Source of the DNA: Telopea speciosissima
Taxonomy: Eukaryota; Streptophyta; Magnoliopsida; Proteales; Proteaceae
Direction: 5' to 3'
Length of the DNA: 64,000 nt
Assembly (NCBI RefSeq): GCF_018873765.1
Contig: NC_057920.1
Span: 13,095,307 to 13,159,306 of the forward strand
A model generated the notes under the pieces. The model saw only the letters and a list, made by a program, of their open reading frames with translations. It did not search any database and had not been told where the DNA came from. Position 1 is the first letter of the stretch. The number at the start of each line of letters is the position of its first letter. Positions 46,730 to 58,971 of the stretch are shown here, one piece after another. The position numbers were made by a program, and so were the translations under genes.

Positions 46730-48569
46730 AATGCCTTTGCCTTTTCATTTATATGCTTATATTTCTTTCTTCAGTAGTTTTTAATTTTTTGTCATTGTGG
46801 TGGAAACTTAGTTGAATATTACAAGAAAATTATTTTTCAACAGGTCTGAGTCCAAATAAAATGAGGGGAAGAATAGAAAAATGGAAATAAAAAAAAAATC
46901 CATATGGGGATGGAGGATGTGAAGAATGCAAGAAGTGTGAACATCAAACTCTCAACAGAGAACCTTGGAACGGGAGTTTGTTTAACCATTATATGTTGAG
47001 GTTCGAAATTTCGTTGAAAATTATCATTCTATTCCGTCAAAATCGAACTATTTCAACGAAATGGACAAAATTTAGTAAACATGATTACGCATGTTTGAAT
47101 CCTTAGATTTAAAAAAAAAACAAAACCCAAAGTAGTAGTTTGCATTCAGACTCTATGTTTTTAATGTATAGCGTAGTCTATTGTATTTTTTTTTCTAATA
47201 TAATCTATTATACACATAATTTAGGCTTAGATGACATAATGTTTAATATAAAATAATTAAAATATGAATTAAGAATGAAGAACTTAAAAATTAGCAAGCA
47301 TTCCATAACTATCAAAGTATGAAACCATTTAACATTACAATCAATGTTTAAATCCATAATCCATTGTAAAAAAACGTGTCATCATAGATAATAAATACAA
47401 ATTGACAATTGTTTAACATTTCATATCGTTGTTTAACACTTGATTCATACACATTGGATTTACCTTTTTTTTATTTTTTTGACAAAAAACAAAAATTTTA
47501 TTAAAGGAAATCAGTAGATGAGGATCTCCCGTTGAGAAAAGTCATATTTACAAGAAAAGGAGGTGGATTAAGCCACCAGGTTCTAGATAATTGGATGTTA
47601 ATATAGTAATTAACTATGACTAATCATGCAATTCTAGAAAGGAAAGGACACACAAGAAATTTGAAGAGAATCGAGGCAATTTGGGGATATAAGTTCAAAT
47701 TCAAAATTTGGAAAGATATGGAAAAAGATTCTTCAAATCCTTCACAATCAATCACCAAGCTTTGATTCAGCAATAAATTGAAGGATTTTACAAGAAAATT
47801 AAAAAAAAATATTTCAAATTGTTTATCGAGCTCTAATGCAAAAGGGATGAAATCTTAAAATTTATCGAAATGCCATAAAAAAATCAAGGTTTTATATATA
47901 AGGCATTTGAATCATATTGCTAAAATATTTTCTTCCATATATGTCACCTATTGTTTCATTTTATACTCAAGTGCACGCTGTCAATGTGGGATGGAATCTC
48001 CCATGTCAAGGCAATGGGAGATGAGAGGGTTGATTTGCATACAGGGGCCACAGGGAGGAGAGAGAGTGTAAGAAAGTTGTACACACTGGCATTGTATACA
48101 ATATTTTCCAAAAAATCATAAACATTACCATGTGTTTAGAACAATGTTTGGGAATTTATGTGATAGAGTAACTCTCATTGGAGCACTTGGACTACATAAT
48201 ACATAAAGAAGATTCATGGTGAGCTATATAATTAAAATAGATCATTAAACTTTACATATGGCAAGTCTAAATAATTCTGCCTCTTTATCCATCAATTTAA
48301 GTGGCTAAAAATAACTTCACATATGCTAGAAATATCCAATTGTATTGAAATAATTATCTCCAATGTGGTTATTGTGGATTTCTTTTTACCAAAAGAAGCA
48401 AGAAACCCATATTGGGCCTACATTCTTATAAGCCAATGTAGGACATCCACTATATTTAATGCATGTTTGGGTAAGCTTTTAAGACAGGCTTAAAATGGTG
48501 AATCATTTTGTTTACAATTTTTATTGCTTGTAATGCTTAAAAGCCCAAAAAAACCCTAAAGCTAGCTTC
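46730..48569. other. AT-rich intergenic DNA, no gene seen
   Basis: No open frame with family resemblance. A T-run-headed retroposon-like tail with AATTTTATTA lies at 47,464–47,600. Confidence 0.5.
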
Positions 48570-48745
48570 TAGAAAGACAATCCCATCTGTCCTATATGGG
48601 AATGTGGTATACGCCAACACTCTCATGAGTCTATCTCTTTCGTCCTTATATGAAAAGACATCTTTGTCCCCTTGTTTTGAGAAGGAGATAGATCAACACA
48701 TGTGAGTGCTTGCGTAGGTCACACTCCCGATAAAAAATTTGTTTC
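48570..48745. mobile_element. Foldback element family A (diverged)
   Basis: GAATGTGGTATACGCCAACA with ATGAGTCTATCTCTTTCG on the left pair with GAGTGCTTGCGTAGGTCACACTC on the right. Similar to 14,635–14,800. Confidence 0.55.
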
Positions 48746-48922
48746 CATTATTTATTGGAGAAAGTTTTCTCACACCCATTGTGAAGGTTTTGGATACCAA
48801 TCAACTTCACCACTTGTTAATATATTTTAAAAAAAATGTTTGAAGAGGATTGTTTTTTTTTGTTTTTTTGGTAGAAATGTTTAAAGAGGACTTGCGATCC
48901 AAAAGTCTAACGATAGAGGGAT

Positions 48923-49088
48923 CTTTATCCCCTCCAGGTTGCTGACCGGCCCAGTTCCTCAGTTCCTCTAACAAAGGGGGGCTGAAATGACCTCTCTACC
49001 CATGCCCAAACATCCTGCCCAGGTGGGGTCCACCATCCCCCTATTAGAGGAATTGGGGAACTGAACCGACCAGCAAACTGGAGGTGAT
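48923..49088. mobile_element. Foldback element family B
   Basis: Left arm CCCCTCCAGGTTGCTGACCG with CAGTTCCTCTAACA; right arm TTAGAGGAATTGGGG with CGACCAGCAAACTGGAGG. Core GGTGGGGTCCACCATC. Highly similar, in reverse orientation, to 49,533–49,703. Confidence 0.7.
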
Positions 49089-49532
49089 AATTTTCAACGA
49101 TAGAGACATTCACGTTGATGTGATAGAGAGAAAGTTGACTAAAGACATTTTTTTGCGAACAAAGTTTAATGTTTTATGGACAGTCGGACGGTCCACTTTT
49201 TTATACCATATGGCAACTCAATGAAACTGAAATTTTGTAAAGAGAGAGATTCTAAAGTCCTTCATCTGTCAAGTTTTAGCTCAATTAGTCATCAATTCAA
49301 AATACATATTCAATAGTCAAAATTACCAAACCGTCAATCCACACGGCTGTAGTAGGTGGATTGCTCATAAATACTCTATGCACGGAGTTGTTCAGAAAAC
49401 CTTATTTCCTTTAATTGTTTTATCTAAAAAAAAATAGAAGTCTTAAGTTGTTTTTTGTTTTTTTTGAATGAAGAATCTTATGATTTGAGTCCAGGAAGAT
49501 GTGAGTATGCGATTAGGGCCCTCAGGGGGGGG

Positions 49533-49703
49533 GGAATTATCACCTCCAGTTTGCTGATCGGCCCAGTTCCCCAGTTCCTCTAATAGGGGGATGGTGGACT
49601 CCACCCGGGCAGGGTGTTTGGGCATGGGTAGAGAGGTCATTTCAGCCCCTTTTGTTAGAGAAACTGGGGAACTGAGCCGGTCAGCAAACTGGAGGTGATA
49701 AAG
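49533..49703. mobile_element. Foldback element family B, inverted neighbour copy
   Basis: Arms CACCTCCAGTTTGCTGATCG and CGGTCAGCAAACTGGAGGTG. Core GGTGGACTCCACCCGGGCAG and CCCATGCCC-type sequence as in the copy 445 bp upstream, but in the opposite sense. Confidence 0.7.
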
Positions 49704-51910
49704 ATCCCCCTCAGGGGGCGTTTTTATTTGAAATTTCCAAGTAGGGTGCTTCTCTTGTTTTGACAAAAATCTTCAATTTCCCCATGGTGTAGTGCGGTGT
49801 AGTTTAGGGTGGAAAGGTTGACACCTGACAAGCGTGACATTCAACGGTCCGAACTGAATCGCTCAAGTTTTTTTTTCCCCCTAGGTCGACACTGATGGAT
49901 GTCATGCCTGGTAGGTGTCAACATCTCCATCCCGAACTACACCACACTAAACTTTTAGGGAGTTGGAGGGGATTTTTTTATTCCTTTTATAGGATAAAGT
50001 GCATATCATCTAACGTGAGGAATTCCTCGGTGTAACAAACTTAATTCAGTGATTGCTGAATTTATGATTTAATTGAAAATTAATATCTGTAAAGAAAAAC
50101 TTTTTTATAATCTTCACTTAATGAAATTGCACACTCCTCACGTATCACGGTTCAGGTAAAAGGAAGATTGTTATAAATACCTCCTCTCCTTTTGTCAATT
50201 CTAAAAGAGGTATCCTTATTCGCTCAAAACTACAATTGGATAGTGTAGGGAACCCCCTCCCTTGTTTATAAGCCATATATTAATTACTTGATGCAATTGC
50301 CTTTGCCTTGAGAAAGAAAATGGTGATGTTCAAAGACTATCAGAAACTGCTAAGAAGAATCATAGTGCATTCGGCAACTGACGTACACCTCTCTCTCTCT
50401 CTCTCACACACACATCAGCAATCGGGATTCTATGACTTGTTTGGAATGCAAGAAAAGAAAATAAAATAGAAAAATGTGAATCGGGTCTGATAACCCCATT
50501 TGCTTTTCTCAACAGATTTAAAAAGTATTTTTTTAGTGAGATTTACATTTGGAAGTGGATAGGGTTGAAAGGTTTAGTAATTTACTGAAGGGCAAGAGAA
50601 TATTATCTGGTACCCCGTGGGTTTGCTAGGTTAGTTTAGGGTGATGTGTTTCGGTTATGGGGTCTTAGGTTCGAGTCCTCACAAATGAAACGTTACATGG
50701 GGTGGGGGGAGGCTTTGTGTAACTGGGGTTTTTCCTAGGGTCTGAATCGTAAACTCGGGTAGGTTGATATGGGGTTCACACAAGCTTGTAACTTCAATTA
50801 TCCAAAATACTCCTATTTTTGAAATAGTTAACCCGATTAAAGTAAATTCTTTCATTTGACAATTGACATGTTACTATTCGAAAAATGTGCAAGACAATGA
50901 TAACTTTTGATAGTGATTTTTTCTAAGGATGGTAATAGATTAGGTTGATAGTAATCGATATCAAATTCGGTATTGGTCTCAACCTATATCAATACCATAT
51001 TGATCCGGTTTGGATGGATTTATCCCTATTTTTTCAATAAAAATCAAAATTTTTTTTCACCTTTTTAATCTTGGTCTATACCAATCCATCGATATAAGTT
51101 CGGTTAAGAATTGATATCGCCTTCACCATTATCGATTACTTTTTTTTTTTGTTGGTAAGAGCCATTATCGATTACTAAATCCATGGTTGATTGATCCATA
51201 AACCAACTAAGAGATATGAGGTAATTGCTGAGGTGCAATTAGAAATGTCTCATTTTGCTATTTGTTGGTCCTTGAATATGATGTCAAAAATGTAAGTATC
51301 ATCATTAATTATGGTTTAATTTTGAATCTAACCTGATATTGTCATGCAATTAAATAATATTTTATTATTTTAAATAATCAAATTTTTTTTATGCAAAATA
51401 AGATTTTTCAAAAAATAATAATAAAAAAATTAATACATGGTGAACTATACAATTGAGATATCTCACCGATTATAATGTATGGCGACTATGACCTATCTAG
51501 GGATCCCTCATATCTCATGGTCAAAATGACAACATGTATAGCCGGAAGAATTGGCAAGAAATTTTGAAAGGCGATGGCTTGTGCCTTTGGTAATGACTTT
51601 TCTTTTAATAATTATCATTAAATTAGTTAATTTATTAAATGGTTTACCTATTTAAATCTGTATGGTACTATGATTGAACCTTTTTCCTCGAACTTTTAGA
51701 TTTCAATATTGGCCTTCATACCATATTTTCTCAAGCAATATTTTATGGAACAAATGTAGTAGGAACTAGGAATGCTACACAGGTTCACGTAAGATTTAGT
51801 AATGACGGGACTCTCTCTCCATGAATCCTAGTACCGCCATTAGTGAATCTTCTTATTCTCGAATGAAATCGAAGAGAAGATAAGAGAGAAATGAAACTGA
51901 ATCTTCTTAT
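49704..51910. other. Intergenic DNA, no gene seen
   Basis: Contains a CT/CA microsatellite (about 50,390–50,413) and a possible tRNA-derived SINE near 50,630–50,790 (a B-box-like GGTTCGAGTCC, no clear A box or ends). A degenerate GATATCGATACC-type repeat lies at 50,930–51,170. Confidence 0.4.
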
Positions 51911-51914
51911 TTTA

Positions 51915-52075
51915 GGGGCGGTGTTCTCTGTACTACAACACACGGGGGTGCAGGCTGCGTCTATACACATGGGATAGGATGATCATTTCAGCCATTCAGG
52001 GGGGTAGAGCAGTCATTCACCCATCCCCCAAGTGTCTAAGCGCAGTTTACGCCCCCGGTGCAAAGAACATTTTCC
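51915..52075. mobile_element. Foldback-type element, partial
   Basis: GGCGGTGTTCTCTGTACTAC with GGGGGTGCAGGCTGCGTCT on the left, and AGCGCAGTTTACGCCCCC with AAGAACATTTTCC on the right, are roughly inverted. Related sequence is at 59,925–60,070. Confidence 0.45.
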
Positions 52076-52274
52076 TAGGAGTTTATTAATATAGGACGTG
52101 GGAATTTTGTATTCTCTTCCCTATTTTTGCTGCACCTTTGGATGTCTCCAGCTCCATGTATCACATGGGGCAGCCTCACTAGGAGATCCCTAGCACCCTT
52201 CGCTGGAGAGGATTTGGATCCCTCCTAGGCTAGGACCATGACTAGTAGACACGTCGGCTAGGTCCCATAACGAG

Positions 52275-52938
52275 TAGGCCTGTAAACAGATCGGATTCGG
52301 CTCGGATCAAGATATTCCCTGGCTGAATATGGATACCACTAAACAGATTTGGATGTGGATCGAATTCGGATTTTTGACCATCCGTTTACATCTCTTCCTT
52401 GTATAACCTGGACCTTCCTCCTAGGGATGTAAATGAATAGCCGAAATCTGTTTCTGAATTCGTGTCCGTATCCATTTAGTATTATCCGAATCCGTCCAAA
52501 AGCTAAATGAATACAGATACAGATAGGCTATAGCTATCCGAAAAACTATATTTACATGTAAACGGATAAAATATCCGATCCGTATCCGTATCCATTTAGT
52601 ACTATCTGAATCCGTCCGAAAGCTAATCAGATACGGATGCGGATATAGCACTATCCGAACCGAATCCAATCTGTTTGCATCCCTATTTCCTCCCCCTAGC
52701 AGATACAATTCACTCTCAATCTATGTCTCTTAGATCATGATTCTCTTTTCGTCATGTTCTAGAACTTGTTCAATCTTCAAAAATTCTCAAGATCATTATT
52801 TATTTAACTTTTTATTATTAAGTATTCAGTGTTTTATTAGACGGATTTTTATTGGAGTATGCGAATTTTTTTCTTCCGGATATCTCCAAATGAATAGAGA
52901 TGCAAATTCGAATTTTCTATTATCCATTTACAATCCTA
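52275..52938. mobile_element. hAT-like MITE, interrupted by a second one
   Basis: Same family as 40,078–40,533 and 59,295–59,702 (shared CCATCCGTTTACATCTCT, CCTGGACCTTCCTCC, CTATGTCTCTTAGATCAT). Flanks ATAACGAG and TTGACGAC match only 5 of 8. It is split by the 264-bp element at 52,422–52,685. Confidence 0.7.
52422..52685. mobile_element. Nested hAT-like MITE
   Basis: Ends TAGGGATGTAAATG and GTTTGCATCCCTA. Flanks CTTCCTCC (52,414–52,421) and TTTCCTCC (52,686–52,693) match 7 of 8. Removing it restores the outer element's CCTTCCTCC–CCCTAGC continuity as in the 59,295 copy. Confidence 0.75.
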
Positions 52939-53251
52939 TTGACGACTTTTCATCCTTTCTGATGTTGACTCTCACGCCCGTTGGAAGTTTTTGATTTGTT
53001 GCCGTACTCCGTCGACAACCACTCCTCACCGCAAATAAGGAATAAACCAGCATCTAAATAAAACCAAAAATTGAAAGGAAAAAAATTTGTTTTAGAGACG
53101 AGAGTCCCGTGGGATCCACCATTGATGTTCTCTAGTGCATGACTACCGGATATTAATACTGTCTCTATCACAGTAGCCAAAATCGCTGAAACATTAATTC
53201 TAGAAAAATTCCTGAAAATATACTCAGTTTAATTAGAAGATCAATGGAACA

Positions 53252-53420
53252 CTTTTTTTTTTTTTTTGGGGTAATGGGAAATTTTATTGAGAAGGAGAAG
53301 GACATGAAGTACACCTAGCTTGATGATACAAATATTCCAGAGTCAAGGAATAGACTACGGCCAAATTGTCTTACACGTTAAAGAGAAGGCTTTCTGGGCA
53401 AGGAAATGAGCAATATTACT
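53252..53420 (-). mobile_element. Poly(A)-ended retroposon tail (reverse)
   Basis: A T run then GGGAAATTTTATTGAGAAGG, which reads on the minus strand as CAATAAAATTT followed by poly(A). Ends are not defined. Confidence 0.35.
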
Positions 53421-54082
53421 TTAGAAATTAGAAGTCATCGTGTAAACGGTAAAGATCGAGGACAATCAATTGAGGGACAGAGAGAGAGGTGATAACAGGG
53501 TTCTAAGACTCGGTCAAGGTCAATTTGGATTTGGCTTGGACTGATCCAGATTGATTCAAACTGATTTGGATCTAGATCGGCCAAAGTTTTAAACCCTAGA
53601 TGCGTAAGAATTGGGTTTAATAATGGAACGGTTTGGTTTCAGTTTCTTAATGATTTTGGGTACTTGAACACTCAAATAAATCTAAGATTTTTTTCCCGGT
53701 AAGAAGAAATCTAAGATTCTTAAGTATATAATTAAATTTTCAAGTATATAAATAATTGAATATATATTCTTAAGCATACAAATATGCAGATATCTACTCT
53801 TATTTTTCCTTAGTAATTATGAACATAAATATTAGAAGTTATAACCGTTAAGTATTAACCAAGATTAAATATAAATCTTAAATGGGTCCTAACAGTTTCA
53901 GTTCTAAGTCCAGTCAGTTTGGCCTTATTGGTATTCTAGAACCGTCCTATCCCATTTAATAATTGATTCCAAAATCAACTCCTAGAACAATATAAGTCTG
54001 TTCCAAGACGGGGCCGATTCTAGTCCCAAATTGACACACTTAGGTAATTGGTTAGGCCAATACCAGTAGAGGATTCTACTAG

Positions 54083-54775
54083 TAAGGGTGTTAATCGGTT
54101 CAGATTTGATTATTCGATTCAGTTTAAGATGAAACCAAATCAAACTAAGATGAGAATAAGAACACATTTTCAATACCAAAATAAAACCAAATTGGTTCAA
54201 TTTCGTATTAGGTTTCTTATTCGGCTTATGTCCTATCATCCACAAAGATATTTCATGAATAAATACTATAGAATTAAGCCTCCAACTACTAATACAAATT
54301 GACTTGAATATATAATTCACAATCCACATAAAAAATAGAAGGTTCTAATATCTTGTTTCGGAAGGAATCAAAGAAATTATATATCAAAATTAATAGTGTA
54401 TATTCAATCACTTAGATTCATAAAGATGAATATCTAACAAATGTCCCAAATTTGCTTGACTTAATTATGATTTACGTTTTTTATCTTTGAAAACTCAACT
54501 GGTTCTTTCCTTCATTATATTCGAACAAACTGTAAATATGATTATTCCACATTGTACTTTCCTTCGAGCACCAATGGTTTCGTAGTGCTTTCGATTATAG
54601 CCCACAAACCCTATCTCTAAGTTTTAAACGATGGATTTCATCTTTGAGACCAAAACTGAACCCACCCACCAAAAAATTAAAAAAGAATTTTATTTTAAAA
54701 CCAAAACCAAACCAATCTTCTTCGATTTGATTCGGATTCGGCCCGGTCTGTTTCGATTCCAAATTGATACCCTTA
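54083..54775. mobile_element. hAT-like element (TAAGGGTGT type)
   Basis: Ends TAAGGGTGTTAATCGG and AAATTGATACCCTTA are inverted, with outward GATTTGATTATTCGATTC and CGATTTGATTCGGATTCGG pairs. Flanks TCTACTAG and GATTCTAG match only 5 of 8. No coding content. Confidence 0.5.
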
Positions 54776-55084
54776 GATTCTAGAGTAATAAAGTAAGAAA
54801 GTAATAAAGTAATAAAGTAATACTTATAGTATCTTACTATCTTTGCAAATTACAACAAAAGCCACTCGCTCCAAAGGAGGGCCTAGTAATTAGTATAATA
54901 CCAAAGGGTTGTAGTAAAAATATACAGAAAAACTCCCCAACTGAGCCTTAGGTTCAAGAGGGTAAGGACGGCTGCTGCTTCAGTATACACACATCGTCTC
55001 TGGATCCTCTTCTTCCTTGTAAATGAGAGAGAAGCTTGAGGAGGAGTTCGTACTTAATACTGTGCTTCTTCGTTAATCGATCAC

Positions 55085-58000
55085 TCATTCAGGAATATTG
55101 GAATTCGGGGAACATGGTGGAGGAATTTGGGTTCCAGCATATTTGACATTGACATGGAGACACGATGACTTAGCTATGGTTCCTCCTCTTGCAAGATCCA
55201 AGTGAACATCTTCAAGGTTTACGTTCTTACATGGCACACCTTTGCTACACTCCAGTGTCACAGCCACCGGCGAAGACGACGTTCCTCGTATGTTCTTGAA
55301 GTACAAGTCACGTAACTTCACTCGTGATGGTGCCTGCATCCATCCATTTCACAATCGCATTAACTCTCCTAAAATCTGATTTTTTAAACAATTTTTAAAT
55401 CCTCTATCACATGAACCTACCCATGTTCAGCAACATTGCATTTATGCTAGATTGCATGCTAATGTGGTATATAATGTTGGAATTTTTTCAATAATTGTGT
55501 GGACGGTTTTGGGTCATTCTTTGGTCCAATGTTGGTTTTATTTTTTGGGATTTTTGGGTCATTCTTTGGTTCAATGTTGGCCTGGTTTTTTGGTTAAGGG
55601 ACATGGACCTTCAAAGAGACATATCCAAGGGACATATCCATTTGTATAGGTGCATTCATAGCACTTGGATTAGAATCTTTTAATCCAATCCATTGATCCA
55701 AGAAACACACCTACACCATGGGGTATCTCCAAGAGACACACCTATACCATGTGGTATCTTCAAAAGACACTTACATATGAGTGCTTGGATTAGAATCTTT
55801 TAATCCTGGTCATTCATGTCAATGGACACACCCATTCCATGAGGTGTCTTGAAGTGGTACATCCACCACTATAAATAAAGGTGAAATGGACAGTCCAAAG
55901 CATTCAATTTTTGTGGTACGATTTCAGTCAGTCATGCATTAACAAATTCTCCGATAGTTTCAAGTGATTCTGTCTCTGCCGTCGATGTCAGTCCGGCTGT
56001 TTTTATCCTAGGAGGCGATTGCTGCAACCCAGTGCAGTAATAGGGTGCAAATACTGTCTTAAGGACAGAGCGTTCTCGTTCGACTCAGGCTATCTCTCCG
56101 TCCTCTCCTTCCTTTGATATCAGTTTTCTAACATATAATGTTGTCACCCCTCATTGCATAAGATAATTGGACTATTTAGATGAAATGCCAAGAATTGACC
56201 CTCCCCACCCCAAAAAAAAAAGAATCCACACTATAGAAATGCTAGTATGAATGTGTGGGTTTGACAATTTGGATCCTTTGTTGTCGCCTGCCTATGTGGT
56301 TGGTGTGCAGCCTCACATAGGCAGGGCATGGACCCCACCCAGACAGGGTGCTCGAGCAGTGGGTATGACGGTCATTTCACCCCTGCCTGTGTGAGGCTGC
56401 ATGCCGACCATGCGGGCAGGCGGCAGCCGAGGATCCCGATCCGTGGTTTTGATTCTTGCTAGTTGCCACTTTATGTGAAAAATACCAAAGGTTAATTAGG
56501 ACCATTTCTAATCCACCTTTTGTCTGGACCTTACCAAAGCAATGCTAAGGTTGCTCCATTATGATCTAGTGGTTGTGGGTTCGAGTTTAGAAATAGTCTA
56601 TCTGTAAAGTGGGGGTAAGGTTGCATACATTATAACCCTTCTCAGACCCTGCAATGGCGGGAACCTCGTGCACTGGGTATACCCTTTTTTCCCCTTGTCG
56701 GAACCAGCAAAGAAATTGAAAACTATTTGATGGGTCTCAACTAAATTTGGATCACCACCTACCCCGGAGCCAATTTTTAGTAGAAACCCATAAAAAGGTT
56801 CTGTTTGGTGAAGTATGTTGCAAAGTGAAATTCTCAAAACATATAAATCCATTTTCAAGGATAATTTGGGTGCAATACTTACCATAGAAACACAGCTGGT
56901 GTAAGGACAATAGGTCTGGTCGATGAGGATGGGATTAGCCACATTGTTCATAACAATGTCCTCAAAGGTCATGTTGGAAGCCACACTAGTGTCTGGTGAG
57001 TTTGCCCATGTCTTGATCCTAATTCCATTCATCGTTCCACTAAGTGTACAATCACTAACAAGAAGACCAGTCACATCCCCTTCATCCTCATATCTTCCCA
57101 AGCTTCCAACACTACAAGAAGCAATCAACAAGTAATTAAGGTCATGGATTTACTAATCACTCAAAGTTTGTGATTTAATTTGAAGTTTTGTTACAAGGAA
57201 TTGCCTGATGCCGTGACCAGGTCCACAGCTAACACTCTTGATGTGGACATTGGAATTGCCTTGTCCGATGGAGATGCAATCGTCGCCGGTCCCAATTACG
57301 GAATCAGAGATCGTAACATCGCTGTTTCGCTCCAAGTGAATGCCGTCTGTGTTAGGGCTGTTTCCTGGTGCAGAGATCCTGATCCCACTCCCTTTGAAGT
57401 TCTTGCAGTCAAGCACCGCAATGTGGAAGAACTTACTATTTAAGGAGGTTATGCTTTTCACTATTGTGTTCGTCATCTGAACAAACTTCACATTCTGCAA
57501 CAAATAAGTTAGTTTTTGTTACGATGGGTCTATATAGATTAACATCCAGTCATTGTATTGGTATGGATTAGTGGATAGATGTTAATTGATGAGTTTGAGG
57601 AAAATTATCGTCTCCATTTATCTGCCCCACCATTTTCTCCATTACATCTAATAGGGGGAGTGGACCCCACCCGGGCAGCGTGTTCAGGTAGGGGTAAGGG
57701 TGGCCATTTTCGACCCCCTATGAGATGCAATGGAGGAAATGGAGGGACAGATAAATGGTGACGATAGAGATCTTGAGTTTGATTGGATAAAACCCAATAC
57801 AGGAGATCATCTCCTTAATGGGTAATGGGTTTTCCAATTAACTCGCAACTGAGCCCATTATGGGAGAGACATCGTTTGTTCAATCTGACATGGATTGTTT
57901 TTGTTTCTGTCTATATAATGGTAGTAATGCCCATTAATTGCTAACTTTAGCAATTGTATGGATCAAAGAACAAACAAGAGCAAGAGAGGGAGTGCCAACG

Positions 58001-58908
58001 ATTGCAGTTCACTTACGGTTGGAAGAACTTTGCACTTGGAATTGGTAGGGCATTTATTGAAAGGCCAGGACGCAGCGCCTTGGCCATCAAAGGTGCCACC
58101 TCCGGTCAATGTTAATCCTTCCACCCATCCAAACTCGATCCAATCATCCGAAGAACCATACCTGTTCAGATCTGTGGTTGCCTTCAAGAAACCCTGCAGA
58201 GAGAATTAATTATAGACATTTTTTTTTAAAAATCCCAAATATTACCTAGGACCCGGGCTGTCTCTACCATTTTTTAATAATCAAATTAAATCAAGAGAAA
58301 GAATGCAAGGAGGGGACATACCCGCCTTACCTCAACCTGAGATTAATTATAGACACATTAATGGACAAATTTAATTGTCTGAGAAGAAAGGAAAGTAAAA
58401 AATAAAGGTAGAAACGAGATGATTACCTGCATTTGAACGGTAATGGAATCAATGGTCTTGCAAGGACCAACGAATTTAACTGGACCGAGTAAGAAGGTCC
58501 CTTTTGGTATGTAAAGCTTCACTGAACCTGAAGATCCACATGCTGCTTTCCATGCCGCCGTGAAGGCCTACGTAAGTTAGAATGAAGTTTAAGGTTAAAA
58601 ATCTCTAAAACTTCTCAAGAAACCCCAAAAAAAAAAAAAAAAAATAAAAATATTATTTATAAAGGACATGAGAATGGGAATTATGCATAAATTACTTTGC
58701 TGTCGTCGTTTCGTCCATCGCCTTTAGCGCCGTAGCTCTTGACGTTGAAAGTGCCGGAGCCCTGTTTCGTCGGTACAACTCCTTTTTGTCCACCAGTTTT
58801 TCCTCCTCCTCCTCCTCCTCCTGCGCCGGCTCTTCCTCCGGTAACAATCCTGGTAAAGGAAGTGAAGCAAAGCCAGAAGAAAATGAATTTTATTATATCA
58901 ATTCTCAT
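55085..58908 (-). CDS. Secreted polygalacturonase (GH28), exo-type likely
   Basis: Hydrolyses α-1,4-galacturonan in the cell wall. Six exons, 5' to 3': 58,908–58,696; 58,567–58,427; 58,193–58,017; 57,494–57,205; 57,111–56,883; 55,333–55,085, giving 432 residues. Signal-peptide-like start MRIDIIKFIFFWLCFTSFTR, then a Gly-rich stretch and the domain opening FNVKSYGAKGDGRNDD. GH28 catalytic motifs are all present: NTDG (D227), GDDC (D248, D249), GHG (H271) and RIK (305–307). SVGSLGRYEDEGDVTGLLVS suggests the exopolygalacturonase-like clade. I chose the ATG at 58,908 because the upstream in-frame ATG (58,974) overlaps the TATA box. Intron 4 appears to use a GC donor (ATCAG|GCAATT). Intron 5 (1.55 kb) is full of repeats. 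No lesions are seen in the coding sequence. Confidence 0.93.
55475..56133 (+). mobile_element. 659-bp solo LTR in polygalacturonase intron 5
   Basis: Starts TGTTGGAATTTTTTC and ends CAGTTTTCTAACA. Exact 5-bp target duplication TATAA at 55,470–55,474 and 56,134–56,138. A TATA box is in CCACTATAAATAAAGG near 55,873. Interior repeats of TAGAATCTTTTAATCC and CACACCTA…CCATG blocks. TGTTGGA…TCTAACA ends suit a Copia LTR. Confidence 0.8.
56262..56446. mobile_element. Foldback element family B-like in intron 5
   Basis: Arms GTGCAGCCTCACATAGGCAG and CTGCCTGTGTGAGGCTGCAT, with outer GGATCCTTTGTTGTCGCCTG and CAGCCGAGGATCC. Core GGACCCCACCCAGACAGGGT. Confidence 0.65.
56535..56697 (+). mobile_element. 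Au-like SINE in polygalacturonase intron 5
   Basis: tRNA-like head with B box GGTTCGAG at 56,579, then GGGGTAAGGTTGCATACATT, CTCAGACCCTGCAATGGCGG, CTCGTGCACTGGGTATACCC and a T-run end, the layout of plant Au-type SINEs. Approximate flanking repeats CTTTTGTCTGGACC and CCCTTGTCGGAACC. Confidence 0.7.
57605..57770. mobile_element. Foldback element family B in intron 3
   Basis: Left arm TCGTCTCCATTTATCTGCCC with CCATTTTCTCCATTACATC; right arm GATGCAATGGAGGAAATGG with GACAGATAAATGGTGACGAT. Core GTGGACCCCACCCGGGCAG. Confidence 0.7.
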
Positions 58909-58962
58909 AATTCTTTTCTTTTTAAGTTGATCCCTCTCCTTGTCCGCCAAGGGAAGATTTGA

Positions 58963-58971
58963 ATTTATATA
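58963..58971 (-). promoter_or_regulatory. TATA box of the polygalacturonase gene
   Basis: TATATAAAT on the minus strand, 55 bp upstream of the chosen ATG. It implies transcription starts near 58,930–58,940, downstream of the alternative ATG at 58,974. Confidence 0.55.

Noticed and set aside
50630..50700. tRNA gene
   Set aside because: Only a B-box-like GGTTCGAGTCC is present; no cloverleaf, no acceptor stem, and the context looks SINE-like.
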